A model generated the notes under the pieces. That model saw nothing but the letters and a program-made list of their open reading frames with translations. It did no database searches and had not been told where the DNA came from. Position numbers and translations under genes: made by a program. From JBGRQA01 sp041725895 (GTDB taxonomy: Bacteria; Bacteroidota; Bacteroidia; Bacteroidales; Marinifilaceae), in NCBI GenBank assembly GCA_041725895.1, contig JBGRQA010000006.1, positions 124,001 through 188,000 of the forward strand: 64,000 nt of DNA, written 5' to 3'. Of this stretch, positions 55,001 through 63,021 are shown piece after piece (the first letter of the stretch is position 1; each line of letters opens with the position of its first letter).

Positions 55001-57615
55001 TCTAAAGCAGAACCTGAAACTTTAGTCTTCCACCCATGATCCATTGCAGGTACAAAACACTGAAAGCTCTGATGATCGGGAAGCTGGCTTTTCCTGAACC
55101 AGATGTAGAGAGACAGTTCCCTGGAAGTTCCATTCTCCACAATAAGAACTCCATCCCCGGAATTGAAACGAATTTCATCTGAAGCAATAGTAGTAGTTTT
55201 AGCTATTGTTGTACTTCCTTCCTTAAGAATTGCTCCGGCAATATGTTTTGTCCAGTCCAAACCATTCACTGGCCTTGAATTGAAAAATTTGAGAGTTGTG
55301 AGAATTGTTGGCAAAGAATCATGTAATGCATCGTCTGCAACAACAAACCGCAAGACTTCACAAGCCGCTTCAAAATGAATGGCCAATGAGGAGAGCCACC
55401 TGTTCTGCTCCTGCTGTTCCGCAACCAAAACAGTACTGCTCCTATCCACCTGTGAAATATTATCACTCAGTAAGGTCTCAAATCCGGAAGTTTCAGCAAG
55501 TAGGGTAAAATTATCCGCATAGTTATAGGACAGATTTTTCCACCCATACTCCCCGTCCAAAGGGCTTTGCACAAGACTTGTGTCAGAGGAAAGCTTGCCT
55601 TTTCCGGAAGCAACACTAAGGGTTACCATTCCTTTTGCATCCCTATCCCTATTACCCCATTCATCCTGTGCCTGGATTCTAATGGTGAACTTCTCTCCAA
55701 ACTCCAGAAATTTTGGAACCTCAGTTAAAACCAAATGATCGCCAACAACTGAAAGCTGGAAAATAGGCCCCTCTAAATCGGTATCAAAGGAGCTTTTCCA
55801 ATCACTCCCCTCCAATCCAACCTTCCAGCCGGTATGTAGCGAATCAATCCGGAGTTGAATTACCTCCCCATCCTGAACATGCCCTTCCTCCAAATAAATG
55901 AAAAGGGAAAATTCATCGGTTGCTCCATTCGAAAGCTGGTAGCTCTGTCCCTCGTCCCACTCCATTACAATCTCATCAGAATCAAAAAAAACAGAGCAAG
56001 GAAGAGTCTCCCCCTCCTTCTGAAGCAGAATACCCTTGATTTGTTTTTTCCAGTCCGAATTATTGGATGGGCCGGCAGTAAACCGCATGCGGATAATGTA
56101 GGTAGGAGCATCATCATCCCCAAAATCTTTCAGTTTAAAACGAAATACCTCCCGGGCCAAACTTTCCTTGGTTATAGAAGCAGGAATCAAAGTATCCCCG
56201 GGAATCCAGTCCGATAAATATGCGGTTCCCGATTGCACCGACTGCACAAAAATTGGTGGAGTTTCACCCCCTTTTAGTTCAGTTGCTGTAATACCAATCG
56301 CCATCTCCTCCACCCTGCTGTAACGAATATCCTGCCAACGAATCCGCCCCTTTTCCAAATTTTGAGACAAGCCGGAAACAGAAGTCAGTTCTCCACTCCC
56401 GGAAATCAACTCCAAATCAACTTGTTTATTGCAATCAAGATCACGGCTTCCCTTAGCATCAATTGCCTCTACGTCCAAAACAAAATCCTGATCTCTTACC
56501 GGATCTTGTGTCAATTCCAAAATTCTTAGTTGGTCTGCTGTAACCTCCAGAGTGTGTAGCGGAGAATAAATATCCTTTCCAAAATCAGAAGCAAATTGCG
56601 ATCCGCTGCCGAATGCTTCAAAACCATGGTCACTTGCAGGTATTTTGATTTGGATCTGCTTCCCATCCTGAATCGCCTGATCTTTTAGCCAGGCAAACAA
56701 ATGATACTCCTTCTCCCCATCTTCAGGAATATCCAATTGTCCCTCGGTGAAACGAAATTGAATGGATTCTTCTGTAATCGATAGCTCCTGAGGAACAAGT
56801 TCGGAATCCCCCTCCAAAAGTTTCACTCCCCCCAGGTTGTTCACCCAGGATGCAGAATTGTCGGGTTTAGCATTTTGAAAGATCAAAACAGAAGGTTTTG
56901 TAGGGAATTCATCATCCCCAGAAATTGGATCCTGAATCTTGAAACGAAATAGTTCCAAGGCATCTTCCTCTGAATCGCAAAGAGAACTAATAAGCTTGAC
57001 TTCCGTTTGTGGGAATGTCTCTAGAACCATCGAGGTGGAATCTGCAGGTACAACCATCGGCTCCCCGGTCACCACTACATTGTCTAAATACACCTTATCC
57101 CCCGCATTGGGATTGTTCATCCGAACCACCAATTGCAAACGTTCCCCCTCCAAGCCGGATTGGGAAGCCGTATCCTTCCCCCAATTGCCCACTGTTTCTA
57201 CGTTAGTGTGCAACAAAACTTCACTTCCTCCATCCAATCGATAGTAAGCTTTTAGGTACTTATTGACATTTTGTGAAGTACCTGTTTCTGCCAATATTAG
57301 GGAAACTGATACATTAGCATGCCCGGAAATGTCTATTTCCTCACTCCGCCAAACAGCTTCTCCATCGCAGTCAACGGCTTCCATTCGTCCTCCGCTTGTT
57401 TCCACTACCTTCACGTAATCCTTCTCTCCCTCCAGGGTACAATTCCCAACATCCAAACTCCATCGAACCACCCCGCTCATATCAACACCTCCTCCCCAAT
57501 ATCCTCGGTTCAAACTGGTTGAAAAATCCTCCTTCCAAATCTCATCAGCCTGTACTGGCAATATGGGAAAAGTCAAAAGAGCAATCAATAATTTGAGGTA
57601 AAGTGTGCTTTTCAT
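52060..57615 (-). CDS. giant secreted protein with repeats, lamin-tail domains and a gliding-type C-terminus
   Basis: A 1,851-residue exported protein (signal ~1-23, ending PVQA). An N-terminal jelly-roll-like domain (~25-190, IWKEDFSTS, GNWGKDT) precedes three ~270-residue tandem repeats (~195-1010), each with an EVFRFKLKD / LFRFKIQD / VLRFVVAD strand, an SDEI(V/R)-type turn and an LRIDSLH(TG)W or IPASDHGF segment. A concanavalin-like region (~1035-1210) follows. Two LTD (lamin-tail) domains come next (VVINEIMADEAPSVGLPEYE and VLINEVLFNPYPGNVDFVEL), then a CHU_C/FlgD-like end YPEMFSPNMDGVDDVLHI. This C-terminus is associated with T9SS-secreted proteins. Role: probable adhesin or extracellular binding protein. 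Confidence 0.82.
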   Translation of the reverse strand: MKSTLYLKLLIALLTFPILPVQADEIWKEDFSTSLNRGYWGGGVDMSGVVRWSLDVGNCTLEGEKDYVKVVETSGGRMEAVDCDGEAVWRSEEIDISGHANVSVSLILAETGTSQNVNKYLKAYYRLDGGSEVLLHTNVETVGNWGKDTASQSGLEGERLQLVVRMNNPNAGDKVYLDNVVVTGEPMVVPADSTSMVLETFPQTEVKLISSLCDSEEDALELFRFKIQDPISGDDEFPTKPSVLIFQNAKPDNSASWVNNLGGVKLLEGDSELVPQELSITEESIQFRFTEGQLDIPEDGEKEYHLFAWLKDQAIQDGKQIQIKIPASDHGFEAFGSGSQFASDFGKDIYSPLHTLEVTADQLRILELTQDPVRDQDFVLDVEAIDAKGSRDLDCNKQVDLELISGSGELTSVSGLSQNLEKGRIRWQDIRYSRVEEMAIGITATELKGGETPPIFVQSVQSGTAYLSDWIPGDTLIPASITKESLAREVFRFKLKDFGDDDAPTYIIRMRFTAGPSNNSDWKKQIKGILLQKEGETLPCSVFFDSDEIVMEWDEGQSYQLSNGATDEFSLFIYLEEGHVQDGEVIQLRIDSLHTGWKVGLEGSDWKSSFDTDLEGPIFQLSVVGDHLVLTEVPKFLEFGEKFTIRIQAQDEWGNRDRDAKGMVTLSVASGKGKLSSDTSLVQSPLDGEYGWKNLSYNYADNFTLLAETSGFETLLSDNISQVDRSSTVLVAEQQEQNRWLSSLAIHFEAACEVLRFVVADDALHDSLPTILTTLKFFNSRPVNGLDWTKHIAGAILKEGSTTIAKTTTIASDEIRFNSGDGVLIVENGTSRELSLYIWFRKSQLPDHQSFQCFVPAMDHGWKTKVSGSALEESFLQNIEGPLCELQVKATKLFFIWNPFVVDSVGQAFDLKVGAGDIYQNIDQDAGSTVCLKQIEGNGTLYVSNEGNGKLEAGEFMFSEMNYSLKEEFALVIQDETSLLYSDTLKLRVHGKKIGVETNFETEELNGWNPTEDWTVSSYSPLSGNYSLKHNLTLMEGSSRIYYKLQNFNWESETLVWRFLLGTGEWDPSSTNRFCYCLVADQPSLEEATRAYVVGVNMDGSDDLLSLWKLNEFSDHEVMIRTDLDWNASDAVAVQVIRSPEGKWTLAYNRMGQWENLWKAGEFSEEVVNAFPQGMYTGLEFEFGSTSRAGLLWGDDFQVIRVGNPPIFKGMEIVSPDTIRCWFSEDLSEACLNESNFDLYREDSLICLEKPQWGKDHREILLPVSEALSTGAYRLKMHGLQDESADEMNSVELPFDYFAPVCSFDVVINEIMADEAPSVGLPEYEYIELYNRSVDPIPLGGWQLEVNSRSVKLPPDTIQPGAFLLLSSTKAENDFEEFGEVLGVPGFPALINTGGRLRLVSFSGKVIDEVDYSDSWYRKEEKLSGGWSLEQIDPNEFYREEWNWWASNDARGGTPGTVNSIFGKHPDQKAPEVVLVKPGEKDTELLIKFSEALDTLLVLDPSNFELSHNVGHPTMVELLDEEDDLFRLDFEYALPQSKTYEIRFSENVMDWAGNKVNPSVFEFVLPGIPQNSDVLINEVLFNPYPGNVDFVELWNLSDKIIDISGLFLANRDEEYQIEEIIPLSDEVQLLSPEDYLVLTTDSAQVFQQYPQANADAFVEMKKFPSYPDDRGRVLLLGRKNIVLDEMEYDEKMHFSLLSSLEGVSLERISPWRPSLERSNWHSAAQNVGFATPGLENSVYRKEVEDAKSVKVYPEMFSPNMDGVDDVLHIRFQLEEPGYVANINIYDAQGRVVRKLARNQLLGNSMDLAWDGLTGNKNRAPVGIYIVYIELFHPEGKVRVIKRTCVLAAYMQ

Positions 57616-57712
57616 CAGAAAAATCCTTTAATTTTGATCTGGTTTGTAGTCTATTGACTACATAATTTAACCATAACCCGTTTAATTATCAAAAAAATAA
57701 TTGTTTGAAACT

Positions 57713-58702
57713 ATGAAAGTTGCAGTCGTAGGGGCCACCGGACTGGTGGGCCGTAAAATGCTGGAAATACTGGAAGAACGCAACTTCCCCGTGAGTGAAT
57801 TGTATGCTGTGGCCAGTGAAAGATCGGTAGGTAAGGAGATCGAATTCAAAGGCCAAAAACACAAGGTAGTTGGCATGCAGGAAGCCATCGCGCTTCAACC
57901 TCAAATTGCTATTTTCTCTGCAGGAGGAAATACTTCATTGGAATGGGCTCCCAAATTTGCCGAAGCAGGAATTACTGTTGTTGACAATAGCTCTGCCTGG
58001 CGTATGGATCCTGATAAAAAGCTGGTAGTTCCGGAAATCAATGCCTCCGAACTAAAAAAAGAGGACAAAATCATTGCCAATCCTAATTGCTCCACCATCC
58101 AAATGATTGTGGCACTGGCACCTCTTCACAAAAGGTACAAAATGGAACGCCTGGTGATTTCCACCTATCAATCCATTACAGGAACCGGTGTTAAGGCAGT
58201 AGAACAGCTGGAAAATGAGCGAAATGGTCAGAAAGGGGAAATGGCCTACCCGTATGAGATTGATAAGAACTGCCTGCCTCAATGCGATGTATTTACAGAT
58301 AATGGCTACACCAAAGAAGAATTAAAACTGGTGAATGAAACCAAAAAGATCTTGCAGGATGACAGCATCCGGGTAACCGCTACTGCTGTTCGTGTACCTG
58401 TGGTAGGTGGCCACTCCGAATCGGTTAACATTGAGTTTGCCGAGGATTTTGATTTGGCAGAGGTTCGTGAAATCCTTGCCGCCGCACCCGGTGTAGTAGT
58501 TGTTGACGATGTGAAAAACAACCAATACCCCATGCCACGCTTCGCTCACGAAAAAGATGAAGTGTTTGTGGGAAGAATCCGTCGTGATTTCTCCAACCCT
58601 AAAACCCTCAACCTTTGGATTGTAGCCGATAACTTAAGAAAAGGAGCAGCTACCAATGCCGTTCAAATTGCCGAATATCTGGTAGAAAACCAATTGGTTT
58701 AA
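57713..58702 (+). CDS. asd: aspartate-semialdehyde dehydrogenase
   Basis: A 329-residue enzyme that reduces aspartyl phosphate to the semialdehyde for Lys, Met, Thr and DAP. The start was set at ATG 57713 (MKVAVVGATGLVGRKMLEIL), the canonical Rossmann start, not the upstream TTG. The NADP-binding loop is GATGLVG, the catalytic Cys is in NPNCSTIQMI, and the His in VVGGHSESV. The length is normal. A perfect terminator follows. Confidence 0.96.
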   Translation: MKVAVVGATGLVGRKMLEILEERNFPVSELYAVASERSVGKEIEFKGQKHKVVGMQEAIALQPQIAIFSAGGNTSLEWAPKFAEAGITVVDNSSAWRMDPDKKLVVPEINASELKKEDKIIANPNCSTIQMIVALAPLHKRYKMERLVISTYQSITGTGVKAVEQLENERNGQKGEMAYPYEIDKNCLPQCDVFTDNGYTKEELKLVNETKKILQDDSIRVTATAVRVPVVGGHSESVNIEFAEDFDLAEVREILAAAPGVVVVDDVKNNQYPMPRFAHEKDEVFVGRIRRDFSNPKTLNLWIVADNLRKGAATNAVQIAEYLVENQLV

Positions 58703-58735
58703 ATGGCATTTTCACCTTGAAATAGTAAAAATTGT

Positions 58736-58778
58736 GAGTGAATGAGTTGAAGTAGAACTCATTCACTCTTTTTTTTTA
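58736..58778 (+). terminator. terminator of asd
   Basis: A perfect 13-bp stem GAGTGAATGAGTT / AACTCATTCACTC with loop GAAGTAG followed by nine T, 33 nt after the asd stop. Confidence 0.93.
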
Positions 58779-58782
58779 CTTA

Positions 58783-59937
58783 TCAGTTCAAGTCCTCCTT
58801 TGTTACTGCCTCTATCAAGCTCATAAAAATATCTACCCCCCGCTCGATTAATTCATCAGGGAAATCATAATCCGGATTGTGTAATTTGGGATGATCCTCC
58901 CCTGCCCCCAAAACAAACAAGGCTCCCGGCTTTTCCTGAAGAAAACAGGAAAAATCTTCGGACCAACGAAACGAAGATTCCAATTCGTCGTAACTCAGAT
59001 GAACCTTACCAGCTGCCTCTTTTATAAAATCGATACTTCCGGGATCATTAACCGTAGCCATAAAACTTTCGGTGTACTCAATGAATGATGCTAATCCGAA
59101 CTCCGAAGCCTTTTTCTCCACTTCCAACTCTATGAGGTTTCTCAAACATTGCATATCCTTATTGCTGTAGCTGCGAATTGTAGCCATCACCACAGCCTCA
59201 CCGGGAGAAGTCCCAAACGCCTCCTCACCCAGTTGAGCATGAACAGGAGTTACCAGCACAAAATCGTCAAAAGAAAAGGATTGGGGCAGTTCAACCAACC
59301 AATTCAACAGGCCGGTCATGGCTTTTAATGGACTTATCCCCTGCTCCGGCTCTGCAGCATGAGATGTTTTCCCCGTCAGACGAATGATTACCCCGGATGA
59401 AGCTGCTGTCATCCCCCCCGTGCGAGCCCATACGCTACCTAAGGGCAATCCGGGATAATTGTGCAGGGCAAAAGCGTAATCGTATAACAAATCTTTAAAC
59501 TCCTTACTTTCCATCACCTGTTCTGCTCCTTCACCGGTTTCCTCGGCTGGTTGAAACAGCAGAATCACTTTTCCTCTCGAAACAGGGTTTTGGGACAATT
59601 GCCGCGCCACTCCTGCCAAAATTGTAGCATGACCATCATGGCCGCATTTGTGAGCAACCCCCTTTTGCTTTGATCGATGTTCAAAACAATTTAGTTCCTG
59701 AATGGGCAATGCATCCATATCTGCCCGAAGTAAAACTGAAGGTCCTTCCTGTTTCCCCTCAAAAACCAGTGCAAAACCATTGGTACCCGAAAATTCAATC
59801 CACCGAGCCGAAGTTGAATCCCTCAAAAATGACTTTAATCGCTGAGAGGTACTCCTCTCCTGTCCGGATAATTCGGGATTTGCATGCAATTCATGACGCA
59901 ATTGCAGTAGTTCCCGCAACAAATCATTGCTTATCAT
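58783..59937 (-). CDS. M20-family amidohydrolase
   Basis: A 384-residue cytosolic zinc (or Mn) aminoacylase/amidohydrolase of the M20D group. Metal-site and catalytic motifs: LRADMDALPIQE, KCGHDGHATILAG, and LFQPAEETGEGAEQ (catalytic Glu pair EE). A dimerisation domain with KTSHAAEPEQGISPLKA precedes the C-terminal His (GAGEDHPKLHNPDYDFPDE). All metal ligands are present. Typical substrates are N-acyl amino acids, hippurate or IAA-type conjugates; this one cannot be narrowed further. Confidence 0.9.
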   Translation of the reverse strand: MISNDLLRELLQLRHELHANPELSGQERSTSQRLKSFLRDSTSARWIEFSGTNGFALVFEGKQEGPSVLLRADMDALPIQELNCFEHRSKQKGVAHKCGHDGHATILAGVARQLSQNPVSRGKVILLFQPAEETGEGAEQVMESKEFKDLLYDYAFALHNYPGLPLGSVWARTGGMTAASSGVIIRLTGKTSHAAEPEQGISPLKAMTGLLNWLVELPQSFSFDDFVLVTPVHAQLGEEAFGTSPGEAVVMATIRSYSNKDMQCLRNLIELEVEKKASEFGLASFIEYTESFMATVNDPGSIDFIKEAAGKVHLSYDELESSFRWSEDFSCFLQEKPGALFVLGAGEDHPKLHNPDYDFPDELIERGVDIFMSLIEAVTKEDLN

Positions 59938-60315
59938 AGCTTTTACTATAACTTAATTTAGAATTGAAAGAAAGATTTTCAGAACAACTCCACCTGGACG
60001 GACCAATTTCTTCCTACATCAGAAAAAAAGGGGAGTTCACGGATAAAAACTGGAAATCATAAACCTTTAAACTCAGAATTCGTAAATGAAACCACTTTAT
60101 ACTGCCTCAAAATACACCTCCACTCACCTCTATTCCCTACATCCACACCTATAGTGTTGCCTTGCTATCATTTTATGATATGAAATTATAAAAAATATGC
60201 CTATGAATTAAACATTATCTATTACTTAAATTTTCTTTCCTCTTCATGTCTTCTGAAGAATCCGGCAAGGCATGGCAAGTATAATTGTTTAACGTAACTT
60301 TAAAACCAAGACTTT
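59938..60315. other. 378-bp divergent intergenic region, no gene
   Basis: AT-rich region between the amidohydrolase gene (minus) and the lipoprotein hydrolase gene (plus). I found no RNA, repeat or clear promoter in it. Confidence 0.5.
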
Positions 60316-61635
60316 ATGAAGATGGAAACTTTTTTTTCGATAAGAGGGTATTCACCCTACTTGCTAGTGCTATTTTTCTCTCTTTTGTGTGCAGGTTGTT
60401 CCGAAGATTTTCAAGGCCTTGAAATTTCGGACGAAGCTGCTCCAAATATCCAACCAACTCTAAAGAACACTATTGCCCCAAACAATTACATCACCGGTCA
60501 GCATAAGGATGGTGGTATCTGGGAAATCGCGTTACCGGAAAACTGGAACGAACTTAAAGAAAAAAATGTGCTGGTTTTTGCACACGGCTATGTCGTTCCC
60601 AACGCTCCCCTAGAACTTCCGAATGACAAAATTGATGGAATTCTTGTTAAACAAATTGTCAATAATATGGGCTGGGCTTATGCGGCCACCAGTTACCGGT
60701 CCAATGGATTGGCCGTGAAAGATGCAATCAATGACATAATTGATCTCCGCTTAATTGTGGATACCCTTCTTACCGAATCCCACGGATACCATCCCCCCAA
60801 TTATGTCTTCCTTGGTGGTGTTTCGGAAGGAGGTATTATTGGCACCCTCACAATCGAGCAAAATCCGGAGCTTTTTGATGCTGCCATCGTAACCTGCTGC
60901 CCAATTGGCGATTTTTACAAGCACCTACAATACGTCGGCGATTTTCATGTTCTCTTCAATTACTTTTTCAAAGATGATCTTTTAGCCCTGGGAGTGGACA
61001 TGGGAAGTCCGGAAGGGGTTCCTCAATCAACAATGGCACTATGGATCAATGGAACATTGCAGCAGATAATCATTGGCGTATTGCTCCAAAACCCCGAAAA
61101 GGTAGTACAGCTATTGAACACAGCAAAAGTTCCCGTTGATCGTAACGATCAAACTGCAGTTGGTTCCGCTATTCTCGATCTTTTAAAATTTAATGTAATG
61201 GCCACCAACGAAGCAATTCTTCGGCTGGGCGGTAACCCCTTCAACAACAATAACCCGAAGAAATGGTATTTCGGTTCGGATAATGACCTGAAGCTAAACC
61301 GGAAAGTGGAACGAATCCAAACTGATTCATGGGAAAATGCCCGAGCAGAAGTGGAGAATTTCTATCAAACTACGGGGAATCTATCTCTTCCCCTGGTCTA
61401 CATGCATACAACCGGAGATCATGTAGCTCCATTCTGGCATCAACCTCTATATGTGCGAAAAGTCTTCTTAAACAAAGATGGTCGCCTACATGTACCTATT
61501 CCAATAAAACGTTTCGGACATTGCACATTCACTCTTCAGGAAGTAGAAACCGCAATCCAACTCATGCAATTCAAACTTCTCCAGCTGAACCGATTAAATA
61601 TTCCGCATGAATTGCAAGCGAAAAGTACTCCGTAG
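60316..61635 (+). CDS. alpha/beta-hydrolase-fold lipoprotein
   Basis: A 439-residue lipoprotein: signal peptide with lipobox LCAGC (~25-29). Then comes an alpha/beta-hydrolase-like core with VLVFAHGYVVPN (oxyanion strand), the nucleophile-elbow GGVSEGGIIG (Ser in G-x-S-x-G), and HTTGDHVAPFWHQP and RFGHCTF for the acid and His. All three triad positions are plausible: Ser ~160, Asp in TTGDHV, His in FGHCTF. It is probably a surface esterase or peptidase; substrate unknown. A perfect-palindrome hairpin follows and may terminate it. Confidence 0.75.
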   Translation: MKMETFFSIRGYSPYLLVLFFSLLCAGCSEDFQGLEISDEAAPNIQPTLKNTIAPNNYITGQHKDGGIWEIALPENWNELKEKNVLVFAHGYVVPNAPLELPNDKIDGILVKQIVNNMGWAYAATSYRSNGLAVKDAINDIIDLRLIVDTLLTESHGYHPPNYVFLGGVSEGGIIGTLTIEQNPELFDAAIVTCCPIGDFYKHLQYVGDFHVLFNYFFKDDLLALGVDMGSPEGVPQSTMALWINGTLQQIIIGVLLQNPEKVVQLLNTAKVPVDRNDQTAVGSAILDLLKFNVMATNEAILRLGGNPFNNNNPKKWYFGSDNDLKLNRKVERIQTDSWENARAEVENFYQTTGNLSLPLVYMHTTGDHVAPFWHQPLYVRKVFLNKDGRLHVPIPIKRFGHCTFTLQEVETAIQLMQFKLLQLNRLNIPHELQAKSTP

Positions 61636-61686
61636 AGCATCCGCTACTAGTGTCTGTTCTTTTCAATAAAGACGATCTCCTATAGC

Positions 61687-62100
61687 AAGGGCAGGCTTAA
61701 GCCTGCCCTTTTCGAATTTGAATAGCACGGTCAGGATATGTCCTGACCAAATCATCAATCCTCCATCAAAACAAAACCCCAAAATCCTCCCCAATTCAAA
61801 TCCCCCATCCCTATAAATCAAAAGCCTCTACAGAACGGTCAGGACATGTCCTGACCCAACCATTTATCCTCCCAATAAAAAAAATCACCCAAATACTCCC
61901 CAATTCAAATCCTCCATCCCTAAAAATCAAAAACCTCTACAGCACGGTCAGGACATGCCCTACCCCAACCATTAATCCTCACAATAAAAGAAATCACCTA
62001 AATCCTCCCAAAACTCAAATCATTCATCCCAAAATACTAAAACCTCTACAGCACGGTCAGGACATGTCCTGACCCAACCATTAATCCTCCCAATAAAAGA
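61687..62100. repeat. REP-type palindromic tandem repeat array, left block
   Basis: Palindrome heads occur at 61689 (variant GGGCAGGCTTAAGCCTGCCC), 61729, 61837, 61946 and 62055. The best head is GGTCAGGACATGTCCTGACC, always preceded by AGCAC (AGAAC or AGCAA in variants). Successive heads after the first are 108, 109 and 109 bp apart, and the DNA between them (AACCATTAATCCTCC..., AATCACC..., CCTCTAC...) is also conserved. Hence this is a tandem repeat of ~109 bp, not a set of isolated palindromes. Confidence 0.88.
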
Positions 62101-62195
62101 AATCACCTAAATCCTCCCCAAATTATCCCTTGAAAAATCACCCTCTCTCAAAAAAATACAATAACTTAATACGAATCAATCAAAGACTCAAGCAA

Positions 62196-62714
62196 ATGCA
62201 TTATCCGAGACGCAAGAAGATACGCCATCCCAGCCACGACTATTCAAAAGGAGGATGGTACTTTATTACCCTATTCACCAGATTGGGAGTACATCACTTC
62301 GGAAAAATTCATTCGGAAAAGATGCACCTATCGCCTATAGGAGTAATTGCCGAAAAATTTTGGATTGAAATTCTCCAACATGCACCACATGTAAAATTAG
62401 ATACCTTTGTGGTCATGCCCAATCATCTTCATGGCATACTAAAAATGCAAGCACCAGAAGGCTTTCAAAAAGGTATAACATTCCGATCAAATTCCTTCGG
62501 ACCACAACCCAAGGGTTCCTTACAAGTAATTTTAGGCCAATACAAAGCTGCAGTAACCCGTTATGCCAGAAAAAACGGGTGCCTGATATTTGATTGGCTT
62601 CCCAGATTCGATGACCGTATCGTTCGATCGGAAAAGGACCTCCCAAGAATTCGCCGATACATCCGCAACAATCCACAAAAATGGTGGGAAAAATATGGGG
62701 CATCACCTCAATAA
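62196..62714 (+). CDS. REP-associated tyrosine transposase (RAYT)-like
   Basis: A 172-residue single-strand HUH-type Y1 transposase-like protein. Features: basic N-terminus RRKKIRHPSHDYSKGGWYFI; HUH motif VVMPNHLHGIL; helix VILGQYKAAVTRYARKNG carrying the candidate catalytic Tyr; and RIRRYIRNNPQKWWEKY at the C-terminus, all typical of the IS200/REP-associated family. The ATG 62196 was chosen over an upstream TTG. It sits inside palindromic repeats on both sides, the normal REP/RAYT situation, and probably mobilises or maintains them. Confidence 0.85.
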   Translation: MHYPRRKKIRHPSHDYSKGGWYFITLFTRLGVHHFGKIHSEKMHLSPIGVIAEKFWIEILQHAPHVKLDTFVVMPNHLHGILKMQAPEGFQKGITFRSNSFGPQPKGSLQVILGQYKAAVTRYARKNGCLIFDWLPRFDDRIVRSEKDLPRIRRYIRNNPQKWWEKYGASPQ

Positions 62715-62748
62715 ATTCCCTCCCAATTCATTCTCCTCGAATTAGCAC

Positions 62749-62945
62749 GGTCAGAGCATGCCCTGACCTGACCATTCCTCCTCCTTCAAAATAATCACTA
62801 AAAATCCTCCCATTTCAAATACCTCCATCCCCAAAACACAAAATCCAATATAGCACGGTCAGGACATGTCCTGACCCGACCATTAAACCTCTCATAAAAA
62901 AATTCCCCCCCCTATTGCACTGGTAAGACACACACTGCCCCAAGC
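62749..62945. repeat. REP-type palindromic repeat array, right block
   Basis: Palindrome heads at 62749 (GGTCAGAGCATGCCCTGACC, degenerate centre) and 62857 (perfect GGTCAGGACATGTCCTGACC) are 108 bp apart, each preceded by TAGCAC. A third, badly degraded unit begins near 62917 (GCACTGGTAAGAC). Confidence 0.85.
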
Positions 62946-62967
62946 ATTACACCTCAAAAATCCCATA

Positions 62968-63000
62968 AAAAAACCGCCATCCCAAAAGGAATGGCGGCCT
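62968..63000 (-). terminator. terminator of hflX
   Basis: On the minus strand CCGCCATTCC / GGGATGGCGG with a TTTT loop is followed by a T-run (plus A-run 62967-62973), just past the hflX stop. Confidence 0.88.
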
Positions 63001-63021
63001 CAAATATCTTAAATCCGGAAT

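Noticed and set aside
61720..62880. CRISPR array
   Set aside because: Inter-head DNA is itself repeated, not unique spacers; head is an inverted palindrome and a RAYT gene lies within; no cas genes.
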